Shown here: positions 16,607 through 25,026 of the stretch, piece after piece
Layout of the letters: the number at the start of each line of letters is the position of its first letter
How positions within the stretch are numbered: the stretch's first letter is position 1
NCBI RefSeq assembly: GCF_014230145.1
Contig: NZ_JACHVC010000007.1
Span: 1-64,000 of the forward strand
Direction of reading: 5' to 3'
Origin: Pelagicoccus albus
GTDB lineage: Bacteria; Verrucomicrobiota; Verrucomicrobiia; Opitutales; Opitutaceae
Length of the DNA stretch: 64,000 bases
The notes under the pieces: model-generated
Told to the model about the DNA's origin: nothing
What the model saw: the letters and a program-made list of their open reading frames with translations, nothing else
The model's database searches: none
Translations under genes and position numbers: made by a program

Positions 16607-18172
16607 TTAAACCGGCAAGCCCATTGGGTCGCCGCCTTGAGTGGAGGGGTGAGTCTTGTCCTTCGGGAAGTTGCTGGTAAATTGGAAGAGATCTTTGCGT
16701 CGGTCCAACATGGGAGTGACGCTTCCGGAGGCCCGACTGCGGTATAGGTCGTTTATGTCCAGGTCGGTGACGAGGAGCATTTCCACGTTGGAGTCTGCTT
16801 CGGCTTGGATGCCATCCCGGGCAAATTCGTGGTCACTCGGACTGAAGACGGCCGCTTTTCCATAGTGGATGTCCATCGCCGGAACGCTGGGCAGGTTTCC
16901 GATAATACCTGCGGTGACGACGTAGACTTGATTCTCGATGGCTCGAGCTTGGCTGCAGTAGCGAACGCGAAGGAAGCCGTGGCGGTTATCTGTACAGTAG
17001 GGGACGAAAATAATCTCAGCTCCTTGGTCTGCCAAGTAGCGGGCTGCTTCGGGAAACTCTGAATCGTAGCATATAAGAATGCCGATTCGGGCTTTGGGCG
17101 TGGAGATAACGTTAAGCTCGTTGCCGCCAGAGATTCCCCAGTACTTCTTCTCAGACGGAGTGATGTGCAGCTTAGGGTGCAGTGTGAAGGATCCATCTGG
17201 AGCGAACACTGGACAAACGTTTTGCAAGCTACCATCGATCTCCATCGGGTGGCTCCCTGCTATGATGTAGAGCCCATATTCTTGGGCGAGTTTCCCCATC
17301 AGAGCCATGAATTCGTCCTTCATCTCGGACAATCTACGGATGCCTTCGATGGCCGGCAGCTTTTTGAGCAGTTTTTGGGATAGGAGCTGCACCGAGAAAA
17401 ATTCTGGGAAGACAACAAAGTCCGAACGGTAGTCTGCAGCCGTTTCCACGAAATACTCTACCTGGTCCGCAAAGTCTTCGAAACTATTGATCCCTCTCAC
17501 CTGGTATTGGACGCAGGAGACGCGAACTTTTCTACCATCCTTTTCTACTGGTTGGTGTTCCGGGTTTATCCACTCTAGGAAGGTCGCATTGTTTTTGCTA
17601 TGTGGATCCTGTATGTAGTTTTTGAGCACGCCTCGAACGATGAATCCTTCGCGTAACTGAAAACTCAATACTAGGTCTTTTATTCGGCCGTTTTCAACTT
17701 CAGCAATGTAGGTCTCTGGTGACATTGAACTGGCGTAAGTCGAGTAGCCGTGAATTCTTCCGCCTGCAATGATTCGCCGCAAGTTGAGGCGTTGGCAAAG
17801 GTCGCGACGGGCTTGGTAAAGTAGATGACCGATGCCTTGCCCTCTAGCGGCTGGATCTACGTAGACGTCGGCGCCATATAGGCTATCACCCTCTGGGTCA
17901 TGGTTGTGAAAATAGCCACCGTCTGTAATCCCCGCATAGGTGTGTTCACGATAGGCATCGGCTCCCAAATCCACGATGAGACTTGATACGGCTCCGAGAA
18001 TTTTTCCGTTTTCTTCCGCGACAAGCTGTCCCTGAGGAAAGAGCCTTAGGTGGTTGGAGAGCTGAGCGATTGTCCAAACCACGTTTTCCTCTGCCATCGC
18101 GGGAAAGCAGGCTTTGTTGAGTTCGACTAGGGTTTCGAGGTCTTCGAGTTTCGCTTCACGGATTATGGCCAT
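16607..18172 (-). CDS. GNAT acetyltransferase fused to nitrilase-family C-N hydrolase
   Basis: A 521-residue two-domain cytoplasmic protein. Residues 1-205 are a GNAT domain with the acetyl-CoA loop VDPAARGQGIGHLLYQARR. Residues about 220-500 are a nitrilase-superfamily amidohydrolase with the Glu-Lys-Cys triad in VFPEFFS, LHPKLHITPSE and GILICYDSEFPE. This fusion is known from Bacteroidetes, Planctomycetes and Verrucomicrobia, but its substrate is not established. Coupling suggests a molecule that is both acylated and deamidated. It probably forms an operon with dcd. Confidence 0.9.
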   Translation of the reverse strand: MAIIREAKLEDLETLVELNKACFPAMAEENVVWTIAQLSNHLRLFPQGQLVAEENGKILGAVSSLIVDLGADAYREHTYAGITDGGYFHNHDPEGDSLYGADVYVDPAARGQGIGHLLYQARRDLCQRLNLRRIIAGGRIHGYSTYASSMSPETYIAEVENGRIKDLVLSFQLREGFIVRGVLKNYIQDPHSKNNATFLEWINPEHQPVEKDGRKVRVSCVQYQVRGINSFEDFADQVEYFVETAADYRSDFVVFPEFFSVQLLSQKLLKKLPAIEGIRRLSEMKDEFMALMGKLAQEYGLYIIAGSHPMEIDGSLQNVCPVFAPDGSFTLHPKLHITPSEKKYWGISGGNELNVISTPKARIGILICYDSEFPEAARYLADQGAEIIFVPYCTDNRHGFLRVRYCSQARAIENQVYVVTAGIIGNLPSVPAMDIHYGKAAVFSPSDHEFARDGIQAEADSNVEMLLVTDLDINDLYRSRASGSVTPMLDRRKDLFQFTSNFPKDKTHPSTQGGDPMGLPV

Positions 18173-18210
18173 GAAGAGGAGTTATGCTCTCGAATTTCTA
18201 CAAATCAAGC

Positions 18211-20043
18211 TCAGTCGATGTAGATGAACGGGTGCTTTAGCTCCCTTTTTATGGACGAGAGCTCAGCTCTTAATTCGTCCAGCTTACGCTCGCTCTCGTT
18301 CATTTTTCGACTTATTTCCGAGGAGATGTGTTTGGGGTCATTCGGGTCTCCTCCAGATTTTTTTCCAAAATGTAGCCAATCGGGGAGGAGGCTAGATTCG
18401 CTTTTAGAAGTTTCGCCTGTATCGGATGACTGGTTACGAATCTGCGTCCGAATTTCCTTTTGATGATTCTCAAGAGAGCGAATCTCCGTCTCCAATAAGG
18501 TGGTTTCTGATTCCAAGGCTTGTGACCTGTCGCTCAAGGCTTCGAACTTTTCATTCCAGATCCTCTCCGCTTTTTTACTGACCGTTGTGATGCCGGGGTG
18601 CTTTAAAGCGGTTGCTATCACGTGTACATTTTCGCGCAGACGTTCAGTTACATGATACCAATCCTGATATCGAGTGAAGCACTCCTCGTTTTCGGTGATG
18701 AACGGCAATATCTTTGCACTTTGTCCCTCGAACAGTTTTTCGCAAAGTGGCTTGTCAATCCAGTTGAGTCCAGCGAGCAATAGTAGCTTGGCCCGATCGG
18801 CTCGTGAAGGAATGTTGCGGGTGAATACACCCATGGGTTTCCAGCTTTTCGCGTACTCTTTGAATTGCGCTTGATTGGCAAATCGGCTTATCGCTTCACA
18901 ACGTAGTCCATCGTTTAATACAAATGCTTTTCCTGATGAGCTTACCTGGGCTTGGTTATCAGGTAGCTGCTTAAACCAGTTATACACGGAAGTCCCTTCG
19001 CTTTCACCAAAAATGATTGAGATTTCGTCGGCGTGAACGACCTCTGGAAGCGATAGTCCGGCTACTTTCAATTGGTCCGGGGTGGGGAGAGAATCAAGGA
19101 ATTTTACAGCAGTGGATCTCTGGCAGTTCTTGAGAGCGTTTACTGCCTTCTGCATTGCATCCGGGTAGCAAAGGGACTTGATGGGAAGGTAGTCTAATGC
19201 GTTGTTGTCGATGCCGAGACCTTTCCCGAGGCTTTTGCAGTCGTCCTCAATAAGTGGGTACAATCTAAAATCTTGTACTTTCTTCACCCACTCGCCCCAG
19301 CTTTCGTTTGGATATGCGAATTGCAACGGTTCTGTGCTCTCCAGCAAAAGGATAAGGCTACGGCGATACGGCCCGCGAGAAGCGGCAGGGAAGACGTAAT
19401 CTCGCAGCCAGTCTACTATCGTGACGGATAGTTTCTCGAACTTTTGCAGGTAGATGATTGTTAGGTCGGTTCCAAGCGATTTGAGCGGTAACGCATCCAG
19501 AAAAGCTTCGGCATGGTTGTTGGCTTTGCTCTCGCCGAGGCCAACATTTATCTCAATGTCATCCCTTGCAACCTCGGTACGGCCCACTGATGCTGCGGCG
19601 GCCTGGTTGACGTAGGGCTTCTTTTGTTTCGCGATGTCGCTGCGGGTTATGAGTAAAGAGTCGTCGGATACAATCGGGTTGATCTTGCCACGCTCCACGC
19701 TCCCGAGTCGTTCTGAAATCTTTTTTTCTTTATTGGGCGAGGAAGGGTAGCGAACGCTTTCGGAGCAGGCTCGAATGAATTCAGGGATTGTATCCAGTGT
19801 ATCCTCTTTTCGAGTTGGTTGGATCCAGAGTACCTTTTCCTTGCTCAGCAACTTGCTCTCGCGGAATTCCGAAATGAAGGTGGATTTTCCGACTCCGACG
19901 TCACCCCAAACATTGAATACGCGATCACTCGATACTTCCGTGCCTTGCAGAGGAAGAACGCTGGATAGCTGTTCCATCTCTACCTTTCGAGGGATGAAAT
20001 GAGCTTTAGCTTTTTCTGTCGAGTTCTGTGGGTCCGATTGCAT
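18211..20043 (-). CDS. P-loop (STAND/AAA-like) ATPase with C-terminal coiled coil, function unknown
   Basis: A 610-residue protein I cannot assign to a named family. Walker A is GDVGVGKST at residues 47-55, after an ORC/STAND-like lead (FIPRKVEMEQLSSVL). The candidate Walker B strand, TIIYLQKFEKLS near residue 220, lacks the usual Asp pair, so hydrolysis may be weak or use other residues. The middle is helical and resembles the winged-helix/helical arm of STAND NTPases. From about residue 515 a long Glu/Lys-rich coiled coil (RSQALESETTLLETEI; SERKLDELRAELSSIKREL) runs to the C-terminus, broken by a Ser/Gly/Pro linker. No membrane span or signal peptide is present. It is monocistronic and lies next to an ATP-grasp gene and the flagellins. 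A signalling, regulatory or defence ATPase is possible, but nothing here fixes it. Confidence 0.7.
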   Translation of the reverse strand: MQSDPQNSTEKAKAHFIPRKVEMEQLSSVLPLQGTEVSSDRVFNVWGDVGVGKSTFISEFRESKLLSKEKVLWIQPTRKEDTLDTIPEFIRACSESVRYPSSPNKEKKISERLGSVERGKINPIVSDDSLLITRSDIAKQKKPYVNQAAAASVGRTEVARDDIEINVGLGESKANNHAEAFLDALPLKSLGTDLTIIYLQKFEKLSVTIVDWLRDYVFPAASRGPYRRSLILLLESTEPLQFAYPNESWGEWVKKVQDFRLYPLIEDDCKSLGKGLGIDNNALDYLPIKSLCYPDAMQKAVNALKNCQRSTAVKFLDSLPTPDQLKVAGLSLPEVVHADEISIIFGESEGTSVYNWFKQLPDNQAQVSSSGKAFVLNDGLRCEAISRFANQAQFKEYAKSWKPMGVFTRNIPSRADRAKLLLLAGLNWIDKPLCEKLFEGQSAKILPFITENEECFTRYQDWYHVTERLRENVHVIATALKHPGITTVSKKAERIWNEKFEALSDRSQALESETTLLETEIRSLENHQKEIRTQIRNQSSDTGETSKSESSLLPDWLHFGKKSGGDPNDPKHISSEISRKMNESERKLDELRAELSSIKRELKHPFIYID

Positions 20044-20133
20044 CTATCCTATAGAGTAATACCTCTCATAGCTTATCGGCAACATGAGCAGGCTACAAAC
20101 CGCAAAGTCTTAATTATTTGTGAAATACGGAGC

Positions 20134-21102
20134 CTAGAGGCTGAAAATGGCCTCTCGGTATCGTTGCATGGTGAGTTTGTCTGTCCAGTTATCGAAGCTT
20201 GGGATCGATTTCTGGTGGAGATGTTCCTGGCAGAGCCATTCTATGTAGTGTCCTTGGGCTGCGTCGCAGAGGGGGTAACCTCCGCCGATTCGTGGATTGA
20301 TCTCGATGATTTCAATTTTATCGGTCGCTTCGTCGAGAAAGGCTTGGATATTAATAATACCTTTGGCGTCAGGGAGCTTATTTGCGACCTCAACGCAGAG
20401 ATCGATGAGTTTTGGGATGCGACGAGTACGGGCGTAAACAACTTCGCCTGACTCGACAGACAACCTTTGGTGCGGAATGGCGCATGCGACCTCTCCCTTT
20501 TTATCGATGTACAGGTTTGTTGTGAATTCGACCCCTGTTACCTTCGTTTGTATCAGCCAATCGGAAGGGACTTGCTTAAGGTCTTCCTCTTTTTCTATCT
20601 GCAGGAACCCTTGGCTGGAAAAGCCGTTTGCGGGCTTGGCTATAAAGGGAGGGTTCAGCTCCTTCCAGTTCAATCGGGCTGGGCTTGGATAAGTAGCTGG
20701 ACAAGGAAACCCGTTTTTCAGCAAGAATTGATATGTATCAAGCTTGTCTATACATAGCTTGAGCGTGCTTTCGCCAGATAGACTTACTTCCGTTCCAGCT
20801 TGCCTCAAAAGATCGGCGGCTTGAGCAAGGTGGAGCAGCTCGGAGTGTCTAGTCGGGATAATGAGGCCAATCTTATTTTTCTCGCAAAGATGGGCGAGCG
20901 ATTCAGCCCAATTTTCATTCTCGCTGGGTGGCAAAACCGTGAATTGATCAGCCACGTGGCTGGTAGGCACGTTTGGAGTTGTATCCGAAATATGGAGGGT
21001 CGCTCCTCTTTTGCGTACTGCAGCTTTGGCGATCCTTGATGTGGCAACCTTGCTTCCTCCTGACAGGAGCAGGAGGTTTTTGAAGATATGAGGCTGGGCC
21101 AT
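20134..21102 (-). CDS. ATP-grasp ligase (carbamoyl-phosphate-synthase-like)
   Basis: Start placed at ATG 21102 (MAQPHIFKNLLLLSGG); a longer frame would run through the flagellin terminator and into its coding region. The 322-residue protein has an N-terminal pre-ATP-grasp domain, then KLDTYQFLLKNGFPCPATYP, the ATP-binding PPFIAKPANGFSSQG, and the metal motif EIIEINPRIGGGYPL. ATP-grasp enzymes form an acyl-phosphate and couple it to an amine or thiol. The gene is the next after the flagellin terminator on the same strand, which invites a role in flagellin or sugar modification, but that is inference only. Confidence 0.85.
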   Translation of the reverse strand: MAQPHIFKNLLLLSGGSKVATSRIAKAAVRKRGATLHISDTTPNVPTSHVADQFTVLPPSENENWAESLAHLCEKNKIGLIIPTRHSELLHLAQAADLLRQAGTEVSLSGESTLKLCIDKLDTYQFLLKNGFPCPATYPSPARLNWKELNPPFIAKPANGFSSQGFLQIEKEEDLKQVPSDWLIQTKVTGVEFTTNLYIDKKGEVACAIPHQRLSVESGEVVYARTRRIPKLIDLCVEVANKLPDAKGIINIQAFLDEATDKIEIIEINPRIGGGYPLCDAAQGHYIEWLCQEHLHQKSIPSFDNWTDKLTMQRYREAIFSL

Positions 21103-21159
21103 GTTTTTCAAATGGAGTGGTCCGGAAATCAGGGCAAACCCATTTAGAAGTTCTAAGCC

Positions 21160-21192
21160 AAAGAAAAAGGTGACCCCATTCGGGGCCACCTT
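21160..21192 (-). terminator. Rho-independent terminator of flagellin gene 1
   Basis: On the minus strand an 11-bp-class stem (AAGGTGGCCCCG / CGGGGTCACCTT with one mismatch; 21167-21192) is followed by TTTTTCTTT. It lies 26 bases after the flagellin stop codon. Confidence 0.9.
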
Positions 21193-21217
21193 GAGATTTT
21201 CAATTGGGTTATGATGA

Positions 21218-22039
21218 TTAGCCCAAGAGACTGAGAGCAACCTGGCTCGAGGCGTTGGCCTGAGAGAGCATCGAAGAACCGGCTTGTACCAAGATGTTGG
21301 CACGAGCGAGTTGTGTCGATTCGGTTGCGACGTCCACGTCGGTGATACGGCTGTTTGCAGCTTCGAGGTTCTGCTTGTTAGTCGCGAGCATCTCGGAAGC
21401 GAAGCTCAATCGGCTAGACTGTGCACCATTGGCCGCACGGAGAGTCGCAAGATTCGCGATGGAGTCTGTGATCTTCGTGAGAGTCGTACCGGAAGCGGTG
21501 AGGGAATCGGTGTTGGATCCGAAGAGAACCGAATCGATACCCGCACTGTCGCTATTGAAGGTAACTGCGTCGATCGAAACCGTCTGTTGACCATCTTCGG
21601 AGGTCTTAACGGTCATTGCTGAGGCGTTCATGAGGGATACTCCGTTGAACGATTCGGCAGCGATTGAAGTGAGCTGAGCCTTCAGAGCCTGGAACTCAGT
21701 GTTGTAGTTCCCCTTGTCGGTGTCGTTCTTGGTGACGTCTTCACTCAAGGTCTTGAGCTCAGACATGCGGTCTAGAATCTTACCGGCCGTTGCGAACGCG
21801 CCATCCTGAGTCTGTAGGAACGACTGGGCGTTTGCGATGTTATTGTTAGTAGCCTCGGTCCGCTTGATTGCGGCCGACATCTTCATGGAAACCGCTAGTC
21901 CACCGGCGTCGTCGGATGGGTTTACGATTTTCGAACCGCTTGAGAGTCGCGCCAAGCTGTTTTGCAGCATTGCGTTACTCGTATTGAGGTTGTTCTTCGC
22001 GGCGATAGCCGACGTGTTTGTATTGATTACAACTGACAT
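21218..22039 (-). CDS. fliC: Flagellin (first copy)
   Basis: A 273-residue flagellin. The N-terminal D0/D1 block begins MSVVINTNTSAIAAKNNL and includes LARLSSGSKIVNPSDDAGGLAVS. The C-terminal block ends QAGSSMLSQANASSQVALSLLG. The middle is only about 90 residues, so the surface-exposed D2/D3 domains are nearly absent. That middle is Ser/Thr-rich (FGSNTDSLTASGTTLT), offering O-glycosylation sites for the Maf/pseudaminic acid system encoded nearby. Flagellin is exported and polymerises as the filament. AAGGATGAT lies before the ATG. A TCTAAA box is at about 22139-22144 on the minus strand, but its expected -10 partner does not match sigma-28. Confidence 0.97.
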   Translation of the reverse strand: MSVVINTNTSAIAAKNNLNTSNAMLQNSLARLSSGSKIVNPSDDAGGLAVSMKMSAAIKRTEATNNNIANAQSFLQTQDGAFATAGKILDRMSELKTLSEDVTKNDTDKGNYNTEFQALKAQLTSIAAESFNGVSLMNASAMTVKTSEDGQQTVSIDAVTFNSDSAGIDSVLFGSNTDSLTASGTTLTKITDSIANLATLRAANGAQSSRLSFASEMLATNKQNLEAANSRITDVDVATESTQLARANILVQAGSSMLSQANASSQVALSLLG

Positions 22040-22814
22040 GTTTTTATCATCCTTGATTTGTGCGGGAGCTTCCTTGCTTCCGCATGCCTGGAGAGTAGCG
22101 CCAGGCGTTCGCTTTCTGCCTAAGTGGCGGAAATTGTTTTTAGACTAATCTACATTTGCTGCCGTTTTGCTTGTGCTGGGTTTGTTTTCATCTGGAGGAA
22201 CGGTCCCAGATTAGTCCGTAGTGGGTTGTTTGGGTAGAAATTCTGGGTGCGTGCGGCTTTAATTTTATTTGCCATGCACGTCTTACTTTGGACGTGGGTA
22301 CGCTAGCGTAGTTTGGCTTGGGAGCGCCTGTGGATTCTTCGTAGGCACGTGCCAACGTGATGGGCATCTTGCTTTGCCGAGCTCCTGGTGCTGCGTGGGG
22401 CCAATCGGGGGAACGGTTAGTCTTCGCCACTGGCTCGCAACTCGCTTTGTCTTCCTTGATCCTGCTAGTCATTTCGCTTGATGCTAACCGTTTTGGGGTC
22501 AGCTGAATGTTCGCACGTCCTTGTGCTGTTGGGTATATCGTAGCTCTTGGTGGTTCGTTTAGCGTTTTGAGCACATCTACTCAGTCAGAGCGCAGTAACG
22601 CTTATCGCTTACTCGATCGCTCGCTTTGTATCCGGCTCGGGCTTGGCTGATCCACTTCTAGGTTCGCGGTTTTATCGTAACCGAGAGAACTGGTGGTCCA
22701 TGTGCCCGCGGTGGAGCGTCGCGGAAATCTCGTTGGTTGCTATTTCTCCTTTAGGTTTTCGCTACGGTGTAGGTGCCCCGCCCGTCGGCGGGGGACCTAT
22801 GTCGTAGTAGTAAC
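22040..22814. other. 775-base gap between the two flagellin genes, no supported gene
   Basis: It holds the upstream region of flagellin 1 (22040-22160) and the long hairpin after flagellin 2 (22761-22808). The one longer frame (minus 22188-22574) has no coherent composition or binding site and is not called. The middle about 600 bases are unexplained. For a gap inside a flagellin pair this is long, and it may be a remnant of a lost gene. Confidence 0.55.
22761..22808 (-). terminator. Long hairpin after flagellin gene 2, without a U-tract
   Basis: A stem of 22 positions (22761-22782 against 22787-22808, loop CGTC) with one G-G mismatch and several G-U pairs begins seven bases after the flagellin 2 stop. 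The core CCCCGCC/GGCGGGG is very stable. No T-run follows on the minus strand, so it may stabilise the abundant flagellin mRNA against 3' decay rather than, or as well as, terminate transcription. Confidence 0.6.
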
Positions 22815-23630
22815 TTAACCTAAAAGTTGTAGAGCGACCTGGGAGGAGGAGTTAGCTTGTGTGAGCATTGAGGAACCTGCTTGCACCAGGATGTTGTATT
22901 TGGCGAGCTGGGTGGATTCTTCAGCTACGTCGACATCGATGATGCGGCTGTTCGCGGCCTCGAGATTGGCCTTGTTCACAGTGAGCATTTCAGAGGCGAA
23001 GGTGAGTCTGTTGGCGGTAGCTCCATTTTCAGCTCTGAGGGTAGCGACCTTCTCGATCGCCCCGGTGATATCCTCGAGCGAGAGGCTCGCGTCACCTAGG
23101 GTCAAACCTCCGTCCAGTATCTTTGTGCCTAAATTATCGGCGAGGTCTGGTTGCTTGAGATCTACATCTCCGCCGCCGGATTCCGTAGTGGATACGGGTA
23201 GGGTAGCTCCTCCGACCTTGAAGAGACTGACTCCGTTGAACTCTTCGTTCGTAAGCGCGCTTAGCTGCTTCTGGAGTTGTTCGAACTCTGTGTTGTAGTT
23301 GCTTTTGTCGGTGCTGTTTTTGGTGACGTCCTCTGAGAGAACCTTTAGCTCTGACATACGGTCGAGAACCTTGGTCACCGTTTGCAATGCACCATCCTGT
23401 GTCTGAAGGAACGACTGGGCGTTCTGCAGGTTTGTATTCACTGCCGCCGTACGAGCAATCGTGGCGGAAAGTTTCATTGAAACAGCAAGCCCGCCTGCAT
23501 CATCTGATGGCTGGGTGATCTTTGACCCGCTAGACAAGCGGTTGAGGCTACGCTGGAGCATCGCATTGCTGGATGCTAGGTTGTTAGACGCGGATATAGC
23601 CGCGCTATTGGTGTTAATTACTACTGACAT
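22815..23630 (-). CDS. fliC: Flagellin (second copy)
   Basis: A 271-residue flagellin, clearly paralogous to the first: MSVVINTNSAAISASNNL at the N-terminus, LNRLSSGSKITQPSDDAGG, and a C-terminus QAGSSMLTQANSSSQVALQLLG. The central segment (VGGATLPVSTTESGGGDVDLKQPD) differs fully from copy 1 and is also short. Having two minimal flagellins with different centres suggests a mixed or switched filament, or spatial segments. AAGGAAG lies before the ATG, and a sigma-28-like promoter lies about 100 bases upstream. It is divergent from the MOSC-Maf operon. Confidence 0.97.
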   Translation of the reverse strand: MSVVINTNSAAISASNNLASSNAMLQRSLNRLSSGSKITQPSDDAGGLAVSMKLSATIARTAAVNTNLQNAQSFLQTQDGALQTVTKVLDRMSELKVLSEDVTKNSTDKSNYNTEFEQLQKQLSALTNEEFNGVSLFKVGGATLPVSTTESGGGDVDLKQPDLADNLGTKILDGGLTLGDASLSLEDITGAIEKVATLRAENGATANRLTFASEMLTVNKANLEAANSRIIDVDVAEESTQLAKYNILVQAGSSMLTQANSSSQVALQLLG

Positions 23631-23726
23631 TTTAACTTCCTTGTTTTGTTAGGTTACTCACGACGTCCTTGTCGCGTTGCGTTGTTAAGGTGTCCGCTGC
23701 ACCTGTAACTTGCGTTACGCCTAATA

Positions 23727-23755
23727 GTATCGTGCGCTCAGGCAGCTACTTTAGG
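23727..23755 (-). promoter_or_regulatory. Sigma-28 (FliA)-like promoter of flagellin gene 2
   Basis: On the minus strand TAAA (23753-23750), a 15-base spacer, and CACGATAC (23734-23727) match the FliA consensus TAAA-N15-GCCGATAA in the -35 box, the spacing and the core CGATA. It would give a leader of about 90 bases. The pattern was found by eye. Confidence 0.5.
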
Positions 23756-23921
23756 AAATTCTCTAACATTCTGGAGATTTTCGTCTATTGGGATGTGGAT
23801 ACTACTCACCGAGGTAGTAGAGTCCCGCGCCTATAAATGTTTACCGCTTGTGTTAGCAGCGCCTATTGGCCTTCGGGATTGCCTTGGTTTCGGCTCGGGC
23901 TTTTCTTCGGTTATTCAAGGC

Positions 23922-24425
23922 ATGAGTCAGACGCTTAGCATTCATCACATATACCTCTCCAAGGGGCATGATTTTAAAGGCCGTTTTGGAAAAGAGCGCC
24001 GTAACCATGAGGTATCGGAGGTGGAGTCGGTGGAATGCGTCGCAGGCAAAGGCTTAGTCGGAGATCGCTATTTCGGATACAAGGAAGATTTCAAGGGGCA
24101 ACTTAGCTTGATGTCTATGGAGGCGATAGGAGCTCTCGAGTCGGAGCTTGGTCTGAAGAACTACCGTCGTAGCGATTTTCGGCGGAACATCCTCCTATCA
24201 GGAGTCGATCTGAATGCCCTGGTAGGTCAGATATTTAGACTCGGAGCGGTCGAGCTGGAAGGAGTTGAGCAGTGTAAGCCTTGTTTCTGGATGGATGAAG
24301 CGATTGGCGAAGGAGCTTTCGCGGCCATGGCTGAACGTGGTGGGTTGCGATGCCGTATCCTCAGAGGGGGAATTCTTGGCAAAGGGCAGGTAGAGATGGA
24401 GGTTTTGGAAAAGCACGATGGCTGA
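23922..24425 (+). CDS. MOSC-domain protein
   Basis: Start placed at ATG 23922 (MSQTLSIHHIYLSKGHDF); the upstream in-frame stretch lies in the divergent promoter region. The 167-residue product has the MOSC core: VAGKGLVGDRYFG, DFRRNILLSGVDLNALVG, GVEQCKPCFWM with the conserved sulfur-carrying Cys, and LRCRILRGGILGKGQ. MOSC proteins act in sulfur transfer to molybdenum cofactor or in reduction of N-hydroxylated compounds. It overlaps the next gene by eight bases. A MobA-like gene closes the same operon, so a Moco link is consistent, even though two motility-type genes lie between them. Confidence 0.85.
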   Translation: MSQTLSIHHIYLSKGHDFKGRFGKERRNHEVSEVESVECVAGKGLVGDRYFGYKEDFKGQLSLMSMEAIGALESELGLKNYRRSDFRRNILLSGVDLNALVGQIFRLGAVELEGVEQCKPCFWMDEAIGEGAFAAMAERGGLRCRILRGGILGKGQVEMEVLEKHDG

Positions 24426-25026
24426 TATCTATATTAATGACGAGAAGGTGGAGTTTGAGGGCTCCCCTCCGGCAAGCTGCGGGCAGGCGTACGAACTGAT
24501 AGAAGGTTTCCTGTCGGGACAGGGGTTAATGATCGACAAGATCGAGCTGGATGGAGTGCAGGTTGCTGCTGAGTCTCTGCTCGAGAGGGACAATTACTCG
24601 GAGTTGCGATTTCGCAGCGTAAGCCCTCAGTCCAAGCTTCTTCAGATGTGCGGAGAGTGGAGTGCCCTTTGCTCTCAATTGACGGGGAAGCTAAGGGGAT
24701 TGTCGGGACAGGTTCTCCGGCAAGGATGGGCCAAAAGCCAAAGCGATTCAGTAGAGCTTCTGGAGGAGATGAGACCTTTGATCGAGGGGCTCGGTGTGCT
24801 GCAGAACTTTGGGAGCGAATCTAACTTAGATTGGACGAGCAGTTTCGACCAGGCGTTTTCGAGTGGCGTGGCTTCAATCGATGAGGTGGTGAACGCTGTA
24901 GAGAGTAAAAACTGTGTGGCCCTTTCCGACAGGCTGGCGGATTCCATGGCTCCAAGCTGGTCCAAGGTGGAAGATTGTTTGCAGTCCGAGATCATCCCCG
25001 GACTTGAGAAGGTGGTGGAGCAATGA
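24418..25026 (+). CDS. Unknown protein with possible beta-grasp head, in the MOSC-Maf operon
   Basis: I do not recognise this 202-residue protein. The first 70 residues (ADIYINDEKVEFEG, then helix CGQAYELIEGFLSG, then IDKIELDGVQVAAES) read as strand-turn-strand-helix-strand, like a small ubiquitin/MoaD-type fold, but there is no C-terminal Gly-Gly at that point. The remainder is helical (SKLLQMCGEWSALCSQLTGKL; SVELLEEMRPLIEGL). Its start overlaps the MOSC gene by eight bases and its stop overlaps the Maf start by four (ATGA), so translation is coupled. Its job may be tied to Maf, such as an adaptor for flagellin; this is inference. Confidence 0.6.
   Translation: MADIYINDEKVEFEGSPPASCGQAYELIEGFLSGQGLMIDKIELDGVQVAAESLLERDNYSELRFRSVSPQSKLLQMCGEWSALCSQLTGKLRGLSGQVLRQGWAKSQSDSVELLEEMRPLIEGLGVLQNFGSESNLDWTSSFDQAFSSGVASIDEVVNAVESKNCVALSDRLADSMAPSWSKVEDCLQSEIIPGLEKVVEQ

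Noticed and set aside
22116-22144. Sigma-28 promoter for flagellin 1
   Set aside because: TCTAAA is present but the -10 position reads TTAGGCAG, not GCCGATAA-like.
22188-22574. Minus-strand 128-codon frame between the flagellins
   Set aside because: Random-looking composition, no start signal; left as unexplained gap.
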